Shown here in pieces: positions 34,985 to 44,488 of a stretch of 64,000 bases of DNA (its first letter is position 1; each line of letters begins with the position of its first letter). Origin of the DNA: Ignavibacteriota bacterium (GTDB lineage: Bacteria; Bacteroidota; Ignavibacteria; Tepidaquicellales; Tepidaquicellaceae); NCBI GenBank assembly GCA_016218085.1, contig JACREY010000015.1, positions 124,001 to 188,000 on the forward strand, written 5' to 3'. The position numbers and the translations under genes were made by a program. The notes under the pieces were generated by a model. It made no database searches. It had not been told where the DNA came from and saw only the letters and a program-made list of their open reading frames with translations.

Positions 34985-36766
34985 TTACTTTTTCAATCTC
35001 TCTTCTATCGCATCCAGCTCTGCTGAGAGTTCTTTTGGTAAATGCGTGCCGAATATTTTATAATATTCTCTCATTTCCGCAACTTCAATTACCCAGGCTT
35101 CTTTATCAACTTCGAAGAGTTTTTTGAGGTCTTCGGCTTTGATATTGAGTCCTTCTGTATCGAGCGCACCTTCTGCCGGGAGACGACCGATAGGAGTATC
35201 GATATATTTTCCTGTTCCTGCAACTCTTTCGACAACCCATTTTAGTGCGCGGATATTATCGCCGTATCCGGGCCATATAAATTTGCCTGCTTCGTTTTTG
35301 CGGAACCAGTTTGTGAAGAATATTTTCGGGAGTTTATCCGATGTAGTCATTCTACCAATCTGAATCCAGTGTCCGAAGTAATCGCCCATATGATAACCGC
35401 AGAACGGAAGCATTGCAAAGGGATCGTGGCGCAATTTTCCAACTGCGCCTGCTGCGGCGGCGGTAGTTTCGGATGCTGCTGCCGAGCCCATATAGACTCC
35501 GTGGTTCCAGCTATATGCTTCGTTTATAAGCGGTACAACGCTTCCGCGCCTTCCGCCAAAAAGGAATGCGGAAATCGGAACGCCTTTAGGGTCTTCCCAG
35601 CGGGCATCGATAACGGGGCATTGCTTTGCAGGAGCGGTGAAGCGTGAGTTCGGATGAGAGGACGGTTTTTCACTTGCAGGTGTCCAGTCATTTTTATTCC
35701 AGTCTATTAAGTGTTTGGGTTTTTCGTCTGTCATACCTTCCCACCATACATCTCCATCATCTGTATAGGCTACATTTGTGAAAATGGAATTCGATTCGCA
35801 GGAAAGCATTGCATTTGCATTTGTTTTCATCGAGGTTCCCGGAGCAACTCCGAAGAATCCGTATTCAGGATTGATTGCATAAAGTCTGCCGTCTTCGCCG
35901 AATTTCATCCAGGCAATATCATCACCTACTGTTTCAACCTTCCATCCCGGGATGGAAGGAGTAAGCATTGCGAGATTTGTTTTTCCGCAGGCTGACGGGA
36001 ATGCGGCGGCGATATATTTCTTTTCTCCGCCATCGGGAGGAGTAAGTCCGAGTATAAGCATATGCTCTGCAAGCCAGCCTTCATCGCGTGCGAGGACTGA
36101 TGCGATTCTGAGAGCAAAGCATTTTTTGCCGAGCAGTGCATTTCCGCCGTATCCGCTTCCGAATGACCAGATGGAACGCTCTTCCGGGAAGTGGCAAATA
36201 TATTTAGTTGTACTGCAAGGCCATGCGACATCTTTTACTCCTTCTGTTAAAGGCATACCGACTGAGTGCAGGCAGGGAACGAACGGACCGTTTTCACCGA
36301 GTACGTCGAGTACTGCTTTTCCCATACGGGTCATTATGCGCATATTAATTACGACGTAAGGTGAATCGGTGATTTCCACACCGACGTATGATATTTTTGA
36401 ACCGAGCGGACCCATAGAGAAAGGAATAACGTACATTGTACGGCCTTTCATACAGCCTGTAAAGAGTCCGGTTAATATTGATTTCATTTCTTTAGGAGCC
36501 ATCCAGTGATTTGTGGGACCTGCATCTTCTTCTTTTTCGGAGCAGATAAAAGTTCTGTCTTCAACGCGTGCAACGTCTGAAGGGTCAGAGACAACCCAGT
36601 AGCTATTGGGGCGTTTTGGAATCGGTTTGAAAGAACCGTTATCAACGCATAATTTTAACAGTTTATTATTTTCTTCATCAGAGCCGTCGCACCAATGGAT
36701 ATTATCGGGCTGGCACATCTTTGCGACTTCATCAACCCAAGCCAAAAGTTTTTTGTGTTTCGTCAT
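34985..36766 (-). CDS. pckG: phosphoenolpyruvate carboxykinase (GTP)
   Basis: Converts oxaloacetate and GTP to PEP, CO2 and GDP, linking the TCA cycle with gluconeogenesis. 593 residues, the size of the GTP enzyme. The P-loop F-P-S-A-C-G-K-T-N at 256-264 carries the reactive Cys260 typical of GTP-type enzymes. [15 protein letters not shown] and [10 protein letters not shown] hold substrate and GTP residues, and N-W-F-R-K is the guanine-site motif. Single gene with its own terminator. Together with fumC and the CoA-transferase nearby it gives a C4/acetyl-CoA theme, without shared transcription. Confidence 0.96.
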   Translation of the reverse strand: MTKHKKLLAWVDEVAKMCQPDNIHWCDGSDEENNKLLKLCVDNGSFKPIPKRPNSYWVVSDPSDVARVEDRTFICSEKEEDAGPTNHWMAPKEMKSILTGLFTGCMKGRTMYVIPFSMGPLGSKISYVGVEITDSPYVVINMRIMTRMGKAVLDVLGENGPFVPCLHSVGMPLTEGVKDVAWPCSTTKYICHFPEERSIWSFGSGYGGNALLGKKCFALRIASVLARDEGWLAEHMLILGLTPPDGGEKKYIAAAFPSACGKTNLAMLTPSIPGWKVETVGDDIAWMKFGEDGRLYAINPEYGFFGVAPGTSMKTNANAMLSCESNSIFTNVAYTDDGDVWWEGMTDEKPKHLIDWNKNDWTPASEKPSSHPNSRFTAPAKQCPVIDARWEDPKGVPISAFLFGGRRGSVVPLINEAYSWNHGVYMGSAAASETTAAAAGAVGKLRHDPFAMLPFCGYHMGDYFGHWIQIGRMTTSDKLPKIFFTNWFRKNEAGKFIWPGYGDNIRALKWVVERVAGTGKYIDTPIGRLPAEGALDTEGLNIKAEDLKKLFEVDKEAWVIEVAEMREYYKIFGTHLPKELSAELDAIEERLKK

Positions 36767-36872
36767 TTTTTTTCCTGTGTTTATTTAAATTAATATATGT
36801 TATTCATTTTTTGTATTGCCACTGATTCACAGATTAAAACCATGAATCTAAAATTTTCTTTTATTTTTCTTA

Positions 36873-36920
36873 GACTTCTTAATTTCTTAACTTCTGAACT
36901 TCTTAACTTCTGAACTTCTT
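36873..36920. repeat. 8-bp microsatellite abutting a stop codon
   Basis: Six 8-base units of the form AACTTCT(T/G) (first two slightly diverged) end exactly at the stop codon of the permease gene at 36921. The second half is two perfect copies of AACTTCTGAACTTCTT. Such runs are prone to slippage. The remaining bases up to pckG (36767-36872) hold only AT-rich sequence with the word ACTGATTCACAGATT. Confidence 0.8.
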
Positions 36921-37991
36921 TTAACCACTGCTCTTCGAGCCTGTCACATTCAGGGACATCAGAATCGAAATCGGACGTGTAGATTCGAATTTGCTTAAAA
37001 TAATTTTTATCATACTCATTATCGGAACGGATAGAATCATTCCTACAAGTCCCCAGAGATATCCCCAGAAAATCAATGAAAGCAAAAGAAGAATCGGGCT
37101 GAGATTAAGTTTATCTCCGAGGATTTTAGGTTCAACTATATTCCCTATCACATTTGCAGCAACAACCATTAAAATTAAAATAACAATCGGCTTTGTAAAA
37201 TCACCATCGAACTGTATAAGCGCTGTAACAAACGGCATAAGAGTGGAAATCAAAGAGCCGATAGTGGGAATAAACGCCATCAGGAATGCAAGGAATCCCC
37301 ATACTATAAAGAAATCAACTCCGAATATCCAGAGTATAACAGTGACTAAAGCGGCATAGGAAAGATTTATCAGCGTCTTCCCTACCACGTATTTTTTCAC
37401 ATCCGTAAAAATATCAGTAAGAGTGTCTGCAATCTGCCTGGAGCGCTCGGATGAAAATGCTCTCAAAACCCTGCGCCTGATGCTGCTAAATTCCGACAGG
37501 AGAAAAATAACATAAATCAGTATAAGTACAAAATTGCCGAACAGGCTCACTATGCTTGAAAAGAAATTCGTGGCAATTCCCGCAATTGTTTCGCCGTTCA
37601 CCACTTTGCTTATATCGAAAGAATTCCTGAGATATTCGTTATAGATTCCCCAATTATTCAGGTTACTATTTAATGACGCAAAAATATTTTTTGATTTTTC
37701 GGTATATTTTGGAATTTCGGAAGTAAAGGAGGTGATGCTGGTTAAAACGAAAACGCTTGTAATATTAGCGATAATTAAAATCGTAATGATAACAATTATG
37801 AGTGAAAGCGCAGCCGGTATTTTTTTCTTCTTAAGCCACTCATAATAAGGCTCGAAGAGGAATGAGATTATAAGCGCAAGAAAAAAAGGCAGCAATATGG
37901 ACTGCAACTCCTTTAAAATATAAAACGTAAAGCCGACGAGAAAGAGGGCGGCTACGAGAGTGATAAATTTATTCTGTTTAATTTCTGTCAT
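36921..37991 (-). CDS. AI-2E family permease
   Basis: A 356-residue inner-membrane protein of the AI-2E (PerM/TqsA-like) family, members of which export autoinducer-2, sodium ions or unknown small molecules. About eight membrane helices; [13 protein letters not shown] near the start, the [14 protein letters not shown] central helix, and [16 protein letters not shown] near the end are family signatures. Substrate cannot be inferred. Its ATG overlaps the queC stop as ATGA, so the two are translationally coupled. A run of 8-base repeats begins right after its stop. Confidence 0.9.
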   Translation of the reverse strand: MTEIKQNKFITLVAALFLVGFTFYILKELQSILLPFFLALIISFLFEPYYEWLKKKKIPAALSLIIVIITILIIANITSVFVLTSITSFTSEIPKYTEKSKNIFASLNSNLNNWGIYNEYLRNSFDISKVVNGETIAGIATNFFSSIVSLFGNFVLILIYVIFLLSEFSSIRRRVLRAFSSERSRQIADTLTDIFTDVKKYVVGKTLINLSYAALVTVILWIFGVDFFIVWGFLAFLMAFIPTIGSLISTLMPFVTALIQFDGDFTKPIVILILMVVAANVIGNIVEPKILGDKLNLSPILLLLSLIFWGYLWGLVGMILSVPIMSMIKIILSKFESTRPISILMSLNVTGSKSSG

Positions 37992-38683
37992 TTTGCATAT
38001 TTTTTAATGACTTTATAAGAAACAGGGTCTTTCAGACCCGCCTGTTGAAATCCTCTGAGTCTCAAAGCGCAGCTGTCGCATACTCCGCAGGCCTTATCAT
38101 TACTGTTGTAACAGGACCACGTCAGATACAGGGGCGATTTAAGTTCAACCGATTTCATTACAATTTCTTTTTTTGAAAAACCTATCAACGGTGTAACAAT
38201 TTCTATATCCGTATCAGGTTTAATCCCTAAATTAATCATTTTATTAAATGAATCAAAGAACTTTTTTCTGCAATCCGGATAGCCGCTCGAATCCTCTTCC
38301 ACTGCACCGATATATATTTTTTCTGCACCGATTACCTCAGCCCAGCTCGTTGCTATTGAGAGTATATTTGCATTGCGGAAAGGCACATAGGACGACGGAA
38401 TTTTTTTTGAATTCAAGTCTGCCTTTGATACGCGGATTTTTTTATCCGTCAGCGATGAGCCGCCGATTTCTTTAAGGTAAGATATATCTACAATTAATTT
38501 TTTCTTTACATTGTAATATTTTGCAATGTCGTGAAATGCCTTCAGTTCCCGCCTTTGCGTACGCTGGCCGTAGTTCACGTGCAGGAATGCAAGCTCGTAT
38601 TTTTTAAAAGCAAAAGCGGCGGTTAATGCGCTATCCATACCGCCGCTGACTAATACAATCGCGGTTTTCTTTTTCTTAATCAT
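37988..38683 (-). CDS. queC: 7-cyano-7-deazaguanine synthase
   Basis: Makes preQ0 from 7-carboxy-7-deazaguanine with ATP and ammonia, in queuosine synthesis. The PP-loop S-G-G-M-D-S is at 14-19. The C-terminal zinc site is [15 protein letters not shown]. Length 231 is normal. Coupled to the AI-2E permease by an ATGA overlap. queF, two steps later in the pathway, is at 44120 in another operon; queD and queE are not in the window. Confidence 0.96.
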   Translation of the reverse strand: MIKKKKTAIVLVSGGMDSALTAAFAFKKYELAFLHVNYGQRTQRRELKAFHDIAKYYNVKKKLIVDISYLKEIGGSSLTDKKIRVSKADLNSKKIPSSYVPFRNANILSIATSWAEVIGAEKIYIGAVEEDSSGYPDCRKKFFDSFNKMINLGIKPDTDIEIVTPLIGFSKKEIVMKSVELKSPLYLTWSCYNSNDKACGVCDSCALRLRGFQQAGLKDPVSYKVIKKYAK

Positions 38684-38791
38684 TTCAAATTATTAAAAAA
38701 CTATAACAATCCAAAATTTCTCAAATTCTCCAAAATGCCGTAAAATATCTGATTTCCGGCTCTTGCTCTTTCATTCTAAATTCTGATTTAT

Positions 38792-40102
38792 TTACCACAG
38801 CCATTTAAACTCTCTTGCCTTGGCTTCGAGTTCTTCCCTGAATTTCGGATGAGCGATATTAATCAAAAGTTTCGTTCTTTCCCGCAGGGTTTTTCCGTAT
38901 AAATCCGCAATACCGTATTCGGTAATAATCGTCTGCACATCGCCTCTTGTCGTTACTACACCTGAGCCGGGAGTAAGCATCGGCACGATTTTTGAAATTG
39001 TATCGTTTTTAGTGGTTGCGGGAAAAGCAAGTATAGACCTGCCGCCCTTGCTTCTCATAGCACCTCTTACGAAGTCGAGCTGTCCTCCGAAGCCCGAAAA
39101 AATCCTTGTACCCATCGAATCCGAACAAACCTGACCGCTCAGGTCAACCTGAATAGCGGAGTTTATCGAAATCATATTGTCGTTTCTTGCAATATTCACC
39201 GGGTCATTTACAAACTTCGACGACCTGAATTCTATTATCGGATTATTGTCAATATAATCGTGAACAGTTTTTGTTCCAATCACGAATGATGATACAACCT
39301 TATTCGGAAGGAAAGTTTTCTTTTCACCGTTTACAACACCAAGGTCTATAAGCTCGATAAGTCCGTCCGAAAACATTTCGGTATGAATTCCGAGGTCTTT
39401 CTTTTCTTTCAGAAAAGGAAGCACCGCATCGGGAATAGCTCCGATACCCATCTGAAGTGTGGCTCCGTCGCAGATAAGCGATGAAATGTATTCCGCAATC
39501 TTCTGGTAGATTTTCTTTTCCTCTTCGCTGGCATTTGCATCGACCATCGGAACTTCGAGAAGCTCTTCATCGACTTCCACTATGTATTTAAGCTTGCTGA
39601 CGTGAATAAAATTATCGCCGAGAACGCGGGGCATTTTCGGATTAATCTGAGCTATTACAATCTTGGCGTTTTCCGCGGCAGTTTTCGAAACTTCGTTGCT
39701 CACGCCGTATGAGCAGTATCCGTGTTCATCAGGCGGAGAAAGATGCAGCATACAAACATCGATTGGCATCCTGCCAAGTTCCATCAGCCATCCGATTTCG
39801 GATAAAAACACATTATAGACATCCGCCCTTCCTTCATTCACGGCTTTCCTGACATTACCCGCACAGAACAGAGCCACGTGAGTGAAATGTCCTGCCATTT
39901 CAGGCACGGCATAGGGTGCTTTATGAAATGTCGTTAAATGCGTTACTTTTACATTTTCAAGTTCTTTGTACCTTGCACACATCGCATTTACAAGCGCGGT
40001 CGGATAAGCGCTGTTGGCGTGGAGATACACCGTGTCGTTTGATTTGATTACTTTAACAGCTTCCTCGGCTGATACAATCCTCGATTTGAATTTTTCAAGC
40101 AT
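38792..40102 (-). CDS. acetyl-CoA hydrolase/transferase family protein
   Basis: A family I-like CoA-transferase (Cat1 / 4-hydroxybutyrate CoA-transferase group), 436 residues. The catalytic glutamate is Glu242 in I-H-T-E-M-F-S-D-G, and M-G-I-G-A-I-P-D-A-V at 218-227 is the CoA-binding loop. G-S-G-V-V-T-T-R-G-D-V and E-Y-G-I-A-D-L-Y-G-K near the end are also typical. It moves CoA between acetyl-CoA and an organic acid such as succinate, acetate or 4-hydroxybutyrate; which one cannot be read from sequence. Single-gene unit upstream of a long gene-free stretch. Confidence 0.92.
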   Translation of the reverse strand: MLEKFKSRIVSAEEAVKVIKSNDTVYLHANSAYPTALVNAMCARYKELENVKVTHLTTFHKAPYAVPEMAGHFTHVALFCAGNVRKAVNEGRADVYNVFLSEIGWLMELGRMPIDVCMLHLSPPDEHGYCSYGVSNEVSKTAAENAKIVIAQINPKMPRVLGDNFIHVSKLKYIVEVDEELLEVPMVDANASEEEKKIYQKIAEYISSLICDGATLQMGIGAIPDAVLPFLKEKKDLGIHTEMFSDGLIELIDLGVVNGEKKTFLPNKVVSSFVIGTKTVHDYIDNNPIIEFRSSKFVNDPVNIARNDNMISINSAIQVDLSGQVCSDSMGTRIFSGFGGQLDFVRGAMRSKGGRSILAFPATTKNDTISKIVPMLTPGSGVVTTRGDVQTIITEYGIADLYGKTLRERTKLLINIAHPKFREELEAKAREFKWLW

Positions 40103-40449
40103 AAATGGTAATAAATATATTTAAAATGATGTAGTAATTTTCATAACAATATAATTGCGGTTTTACAAAATAGTATATTTATTTTATATTAAAAACATAA
40201 AAAAAAGAGGATTTTTGAGGATGTGGAGTCGTTTAGTGTCAGCAGAGTGTATTGAGTACGTAAAGTATGCTGTTTATATTGTGTTAGAGAAAAGAAAGGA
40301 AATAGAAAAGAAAGAAATAGGAATAATGCTATCACACTTGTCACCCCCGAAACCTGAATGATTCTTATTGAATACTTGCCCGGAAGCATGAAATCTGAAA
40401 TTTCATAGATGTTTTCAATTTTAGAATATATTTGACTTCTTGCAAATAC
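40103..40449. other. non-coding stretch before the REP-like element
   Basis: AT-rich promoter side of the CoA-transferase gene followed by purine-rich sequence. Two short open frames here (68 aa plus, 112 aa minus) show no protein-like features and one runs through the palindromes, so neither is called. Nothing else recognised. Confidence 0.4.
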
Positions 40450-40582
40450 AGCCCATGGCTTCAGCCGTGGGAAAGGAATCGAATCAAAGCCCTGAACCGT
40501 TTCACGGTTTATAAAAGGGTAAACCATTAAAATGGTTTTGGTATCATGGCGAATTGTTTTCCCACGGCTGAAGCCGTGGGCT
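40450..40582. repeat. REP/MITE-like element made of four hairpins
   Basis: Outer units CCCATGGCT-TC-AGCCGTGGG (40452-40471) and CCCACGGCT-GA-AGCCGTGGG (40561-40580) are each self-complementary and are also inverted copies of each other over 25 bases. Between them lie AACCGT-TTC-ACGGTT (40495-40509) and AAACCATT-AA-AATGGTTT (40521-40538). Nested, GC-rich hairpins like these resemble the REP/BIME elements moved by Y1 (RAYT) transposases; no such transposase is in the window. Confidence 0.78.
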
Positions 40583-40635
40583 ACATAAAAGAGCTGATGA
40601 ATTTTGAAATCTAATTTAACATTTGAAATTTAACA

Positions 40636-40676
40636 TTGACAATTTAAAAGAATTACCATATATTATTATGGGTATA
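40636..40676 (+). promoter_or_regulatory. sigma70-like promoter with palindrome (copy B)
   Basis: TTGACA (40636-40641), 17 bases and TATATT (40659-40664), with ACCATATATTATTATGGG over the -10. The 25 bases from 40651 match 22 of 25 in copy A at 28111. No plus-strand gene follows; only AT-rich sequence up to fumC, which runs the other way. It may drive an unrecognised small RNA or be a relic. Confidence 0.4.
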
Positions 40677-40866
40677 TTTGTTCTTTTAAATACTATCGGC
40701 TTTTATCTGTTTTATCTATCAAATATCTGTGGTCAGTGTTTCTAAAAAGTGCATTTCGGATTTGTTTTTGATGAATGAAAACAAAAGTACTACAAAAGTT
40801 CACCGGTTTAAAAATGCATTTTTTTTGTTCGATAATGGCTTGGAATCGGCATTTTGTTTGCACCAA

Positions 40867-40938
40867 AAACAAAAACGTTTTCCTGTAAATTTTAATATGC
40901 TGTTTTGCAGTATATTATTTTAATATTACAGGAAAACG
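40867..40938 (-). terminator. nested hairpin terminator after fumC
   Basis: Outer arms of 13 bp (CGTTTTCCTGTAA at 40876-40888, complement at 40926-40938) enclose an inner hairpin (AATATGCTG with CAGTATATT, one mismatch). On the minus strand the structure ends in TTTTTGTTTTTGG. It lies 40 bases after the fumC stop, so it fits as its terminator; the double-hairpin shape is unusual. Confidence 0.65.
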
Positions 40939-40977
40939 CTAATAAATAAAAAAAAATGCGAATCGTGTTTATTATTC

Positions 40978-42369
40978 TTACAGATTCCCTACCATTTTTT
41001 TCGGGATAACCCACTGGTCGAACTGTTCGTTTGTTACGAGTCCGAGTTCGATAGCGACTTCCCTTAAAGTCTTGCCTTCCTTGTGCGCCTTCTTCGCAAT
41101 CTTTGCGGCGTTTTCATATCCGATGTGTGTGTTAAGCGCCGTTACAAGCATTAGTGAATTTTCCACGTGACGATTTATTACAGGAATATTTGCTTCTATT
41201 CCGATTGCACAGTTTTTATTAAACGATTCACATGCATCGCCGAGCAGGCGCGCCGAATTCAGCAGGTTGTGAATCATCACGGGTTTGAACACGTTAAGTT
41301 CAAAGTGTCCGTAGATTCCGCCGACTGTAACAGCGGTATCATTTCCGATTACCTGAGCGCAGACCATAGTGAGCGCTTCCGTCTGAGTCGGATTAACTTT
41401 GCCGGGCATAATGGAAGAGCCGGGCTCATTTTCGGGAAGCAGCAATTCCCCTATTCCGCTTCTGGGACCTGATGCGAGCAAACGGATATCATTCGCAATT
41501 TTCATAAGACTGACTGCAAGAGTTTTCAATGCGCCTGAAGATTCTACCATAGCATCGTGAGCGGCGAGTGATTCGAATTTATTTTCAGCAGTCACAAACG
41601 GAAGTCCTGTAAGGTCAGCAATATGCTTTGCAACAATAGTATCATAATTTTTCGGAACGTTCAGTCCCGTGCCCACAGCCGAGCCGCCGAGTGCGAGTTC
41701 GGAGAGGTGCGCAAGTGTATTTTTAATTGCGCGTATGCCGTGTTCGATTTGCGAAGCATAACCCGAAAATTCCTGACCGAGCGTTAGCGGAGTTGCATCC
41801 ATCACGTGCGTTCTTCCGATTTTCACTATTTCTCTGAACTTTTCGGATTTCTCTTTTATAACTTTGTGCAGCGCTTCGGCTTTCGGAATTGTGTTTTCCC
41901 ATATCAGCTTGTATCCTGCAATGTGCATTGCTGTCGGGAATGTATCGTTCGATGACTGCGACTTGTTCACATCATCATTCGGGTGCAGGACTTTTTTTGC
42001 ATCTGTAAGTTTTCCTCCACTGATAACGTGCCCGCGGTTTGCAATGACTTCGTTCACGTTCATATTGGACTGCGTTCCCGAGCCTGTCTGCCAGATAACA
42101 AGCGGAAACTGGTCGTCGAGCTTGCCTGCGAGGATTTCATCGCAGACCTGCCCAATCAGCTTCATTTTTTCTTCGGGAAGCACACCGCAGTCGAAGTTAG
42201 CCATTGCTGCGGCTTTTTTCAGTATTGCAAATGCATAGATAATTTCCTTTGGCATAAGCTGATTGCCGATTACAAAATTTTCCTTTGACCTCTGGGTTTG
42301 CGCTCCCCAATATTTATCGGCAGGGACCTTCACTTCACCCATGGTGTCGTGTTCAATTCTGAATTCCAT
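40978..42369 (-). CDS. fumC: class II fumarate hydratase
   Basis: Interconverts fumarate and L-malate in the TCA cycle. 463 residues of the fumarase/aspartase superfamily: the signature [13 protein letters not shown] (about 316-328) carries the catalytic serine loop, and [14 protein letters not shown] near residue 100, [10 protein letters not shown] and [10 protein letters not shown] are fumarase-specific. It starts 29 bases after the sulP stop on the same strand, so it may also be read from the queF-sulP transcript. Ends at a nested hairpin. Confidence 0.96.
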   Translation of the reverse strand: MEFRIEHDTMGEVKVPADKYWGAQTQRSKENFVIGNQLMPKEIIYAFAILKKAAAMANFDCGVLPEEKMKLIGQVCDEILAGKLDDQFPLVIWQTGSGTQSNMNVNEVIANRGHVISGGKLTDAKKVLHPNDDVNKSQSSNDTFPTAMHIAGYKLIWENTIPKAEALHKVIKEKSEKFREIVKIGRTHVMDATPLTLGQEFSGYASQIEHGIRAIKNTLAHLSELALGGSAVGTGLNVPKNYDTIVAKHIADLTGLPFVTAENKFESLAAHDAMVESSGALKTLAVSLMKIANDIRLLASGPRSGIGELLLPENEPGSSIMPGKVNPTQTEALTMVCAQVIGNDTAVTVGGIYGHFELNVFKPVMIHNLLNSARLLGDACESFNKNCAIGIEANIPVINRHVENSLMLVTALNTHIGYENAAKIAKKAHKEGKTLREVAIELGLVTNEQFDQWVIPKKMVGNL

Positions 42370-42398
42370 AATTTTATTATTTAATTAATTAAAAAATA

Positions 42399-44075
42399 TT
42401 ATGTTTTATTTTTTTCGATTTCTCCGAGTGCTTCTTCAATAGAGCCGAATAAATTATCTTCTCCGATTTTATCAATAAGTTCTGCCTGAACTATAGCAAA
42501 TAAAGGTTGCTTATGCAAACCCGAAATAAGGAACCTTGTTTTTTGTTTTTTTAATTGCTGGTAGAGATCTTCGAGTGCGCGGATTCCGGATGCATCTATC
42601 GAAAGCAGATTATGAGTTTCAAGAATCAGGAATTTTGGCTTTTTTTCAATCACACGCATAGATTCGGTAAACTGCTCGACTGCACCAAAGAACAGAGAGC
42701 CATAGACCTCGAATATTTCCACACTGTCAGGCATCTTAAGACTTGTTTCATTGCTTTCCTCTTTGCCTTCATAATCTTCTTTTATATCTTTAGTGATTGC
42801 ATTCACCTGGCTTACTTCAGCCATGCGTTTCATAAAGAACATTGCTGAGAGAACAACACCAACTTCTATGGCAACCGTAAGATCAACGACAACAGTCAGA
42901 ACAAAAGTTAAAAGCATAACCGCAACATCGCTTCTTGGGCTTTTCAAAAGCTTTTTAAAAGACCGCCATTCGCTCATATTGTAAGCAACAACAACGAGTA
43001 TAGCAGAAAGAGTTGGAATCGGGATTAAAGCAGCCCATTTACCGAAGAAAATCATAATAAGAAATAAAATTACACCCTGCACTATTCCCGCAACCGGTGT
43101 CCTGCCGCCGTTTTTAACATTTGTAGCTGTTCTAGCAATTGCACCTGTAGCCGGTATTCCGCCGAATATAGGAGAAAAAATATTTGCTATTCCCTGAGCA
43201 ACAAGTTCCATATTGGACCTGTGTCTTGACCTTATCATACCATCTGAAACTACAGCAGAAAGAAGGGATTCAATAGAGCCAAGAAGAGCAAGAGTAATTG
43301 CCGGTGAAAATACACCCGTTATAGTATCCCAGCTTAAAGAAGGAAGTCTCGGAGACGGAAGAGAAGAAGGAACAGCTCCGAATTTGCTGAAAATCGTATC
43401 TACTTTAATATTGAAAATCTGAACAATTACGGTAGAAGCAATAATTGCAACGAGTGGTCCAGGAATCTTCCGTGAAATTCGAGGCCAGAAGATAATTATC
43501 AGGAGCGAGAATAAGGAAACAGCAATTGCATCAAAACTGACGGCGGAAAAATTATGGAAATAAACATACCATTTAGACATAAAGTCTGCAGGTAAATCGT
43601 TTATCTGCAGACCGAGAAAATCTTTTATTTGAGAAGTAAAAATAATCAGGGCAATTCCGCTTGTAAAGCCAACAGTCAGCGGATAGGGAATAAATTTTAG
43701 AAGTGTTCCAAGTCTTGCAACACCCATAAAGATAAGAATAACCCCTGAAATGAGTGTAGCTGCGGCTAAGCCATCGATACCGTATTTCTGAACTATTCCG
43801 TAAACAATTACGATAAAAGCCCCAGTCGGTCCGGCAATCTGGACGCGGCTTCCACCTAAGACAGCGACGATAATACCTGCAATTATTGCAGTATAAAGAC
43901 CTTGCTCGGGTTTAACTCCGGAAGCAATTGCAAATGCAATTGCAAGCGGCAGAGAGACTATACCAACAATTGTACCCGCGGTTAAATCCGATAAAAAGGC
44001 TTTTTTAGAGTATCCTTCTTTTAAAACCGTAAAAAGTTTAGGGCGGAACATATTCTTCATATTATGCTCCATCAT
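42399..44075 (-). CDS. SulP family anion transporter with STAS domain
   Basis: A 558-residue inner-membrane transporter of the SulP/SLC26 family (sulfate, bicarbonate or other anions). The N-terminal F-L-S-D-L-T-A-G-T-I-V-G-I-V-S-L-P-L-A-I-A-F-A-I-A-S-G motif, about 12-14 hydrophobic segments, and a cytoplasmic STAS domain at about 440-550 with D-A-S-G-I-R-A-L-E-D-L are clear. Which anion it carries is not determined. Several Met codons stand at the start (residues 1, 2, 6); the first is used. It follows queF by 44 bases. Confidence 0.93.
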   Translation of the reverse strand: MMEHNMKNMFRPKLFTVLKEGYSKKAFLSDLTAGTIVGIVSLPLAIAFAIASGVKPEQGLYTAIIAGIIVAVLGGSRVQIAGPTGAFIVIVYGIVQKYGIDGLAAATLISGVILIFMGVARLGTLLKFIPYPLTVGFTSGIALIIFTSQIKDFLGLQINDLPADFMSKWYVYFHNFSAVSFDAIAVSLFSLLIIIFWPRISRKIPGPLVAIIASTVIVQIFNIKVDTIFSKFGAVPSSLPSPRLPSLSWDTITGVFSPAITLALLGSIESLLSAVVSDGMIRSRHRSNMELVAQGIANIFSPIFGGIPATGAIARTATNVKNGGRTPVAGIVQGVILFLIMIFFGKWAALIPIPTLSAILVVVAYNMSEWRSFKKLLKSPRSDVAVMLLTFVLTVVVDLTVAIEVGVVLSAMFFMKRMAEVSQVNAITKDIKEDYEGKEESNETSLKMPDSVEIFEVYGSLFFGAVEQFTESMRVIEKKPKFLILETHNLLSIDASGIRALEDLYQQLKKQKTRFLISGLHKQPLFAIVQAELIDKIGEDNLFGSIEEALGEIEKNKT

Positions 44076-44119
44076 TAGTCATAACTTTCAAACTATAAAA
44101 ATTTTATAAATTTATATTA

Positions 44120-44485
44120 TTACTTCTTTCCATGTACAGAAGTGACGGTAGAATACAGTCCTCCTCTTGTTGTGAATATACCTTTTACTTCCATCCATTT
44201 AGGATTCATGACAGAGACAAGGTCGTCGAGGATTCTGTTAATTACATTCTCATAAAATATACCGTCATTCCTGAATGATTGAAGATACATTTTAAGAGAT
44301 TTTAATTCCACGCATTTTTTCTTTGCTATATAGGAGATTTCGATTGTCCCGAAATCGGGCTGTCCCGTTTTAGGGCAGACGGAGGTGAACTCGCTTGTTT
44401 TATGTACGATGAGATAATTTCTGTTTGGATAAGTGTTATCGAAAACTTCAAGGAGTTTTGTTTTGTTTGTGCTTTTCATAATCAA
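44120..44485 (-). CDS. queF: NADPH-dependent preQ0 reductase
   Basis: Reduces the nitrile preQ0 to preQ1 in queuosine synthesis. The short, single-domain form (121 residues). Active-site Cys37 and Asp44 are in S-V-C-P-K-T-G-Q-P-D-F-G, and E-L-K-S-L-K-M-Y-L-Q-S-F-R-N-D-G is the NADPH-binding QueF motif. Only three bases separate it from the stop of the response-regulator gene, so they share a transcript. queC, which makes its substrate, is 6 kb away in another operon. Confidence 0.96.
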   Translation of the reverse strand: MIMKSTNKTKLLEVFDNTYPNRNYLIVHKTSEFTSVCPKTGQPDFGTIEISYIAKKKCVELKSLKMYLQSFRNDGIFYENVINRILDDLVSVMNPKWMEVKGIFTTRGGLYSTVTSVHGKK

Positions 44486-44488
44486 TAT

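Noticed and set aside
35952-36359. 135-aa open frame on the plus strand
   Set aside because: Antisense to the conserved core of PEP carboxykinase.
40155-40361. 68-aa open frame on the plus strand
   Set aside because: Intergenic, no ribosome site or family likeness; nothing protein-like beyond chance.
40189-40527. 112-aa open frame on the minus strand
   Set aside because: Runs through the hairpins of the REP-like element; sequence explained by the repeats.
40729-40923. 64-aa open frame with GTG start, after the copy B promoter
   Set aside because: Overlaps the nested fumC terminator hairpin and has no ribosome site; probably not coding.
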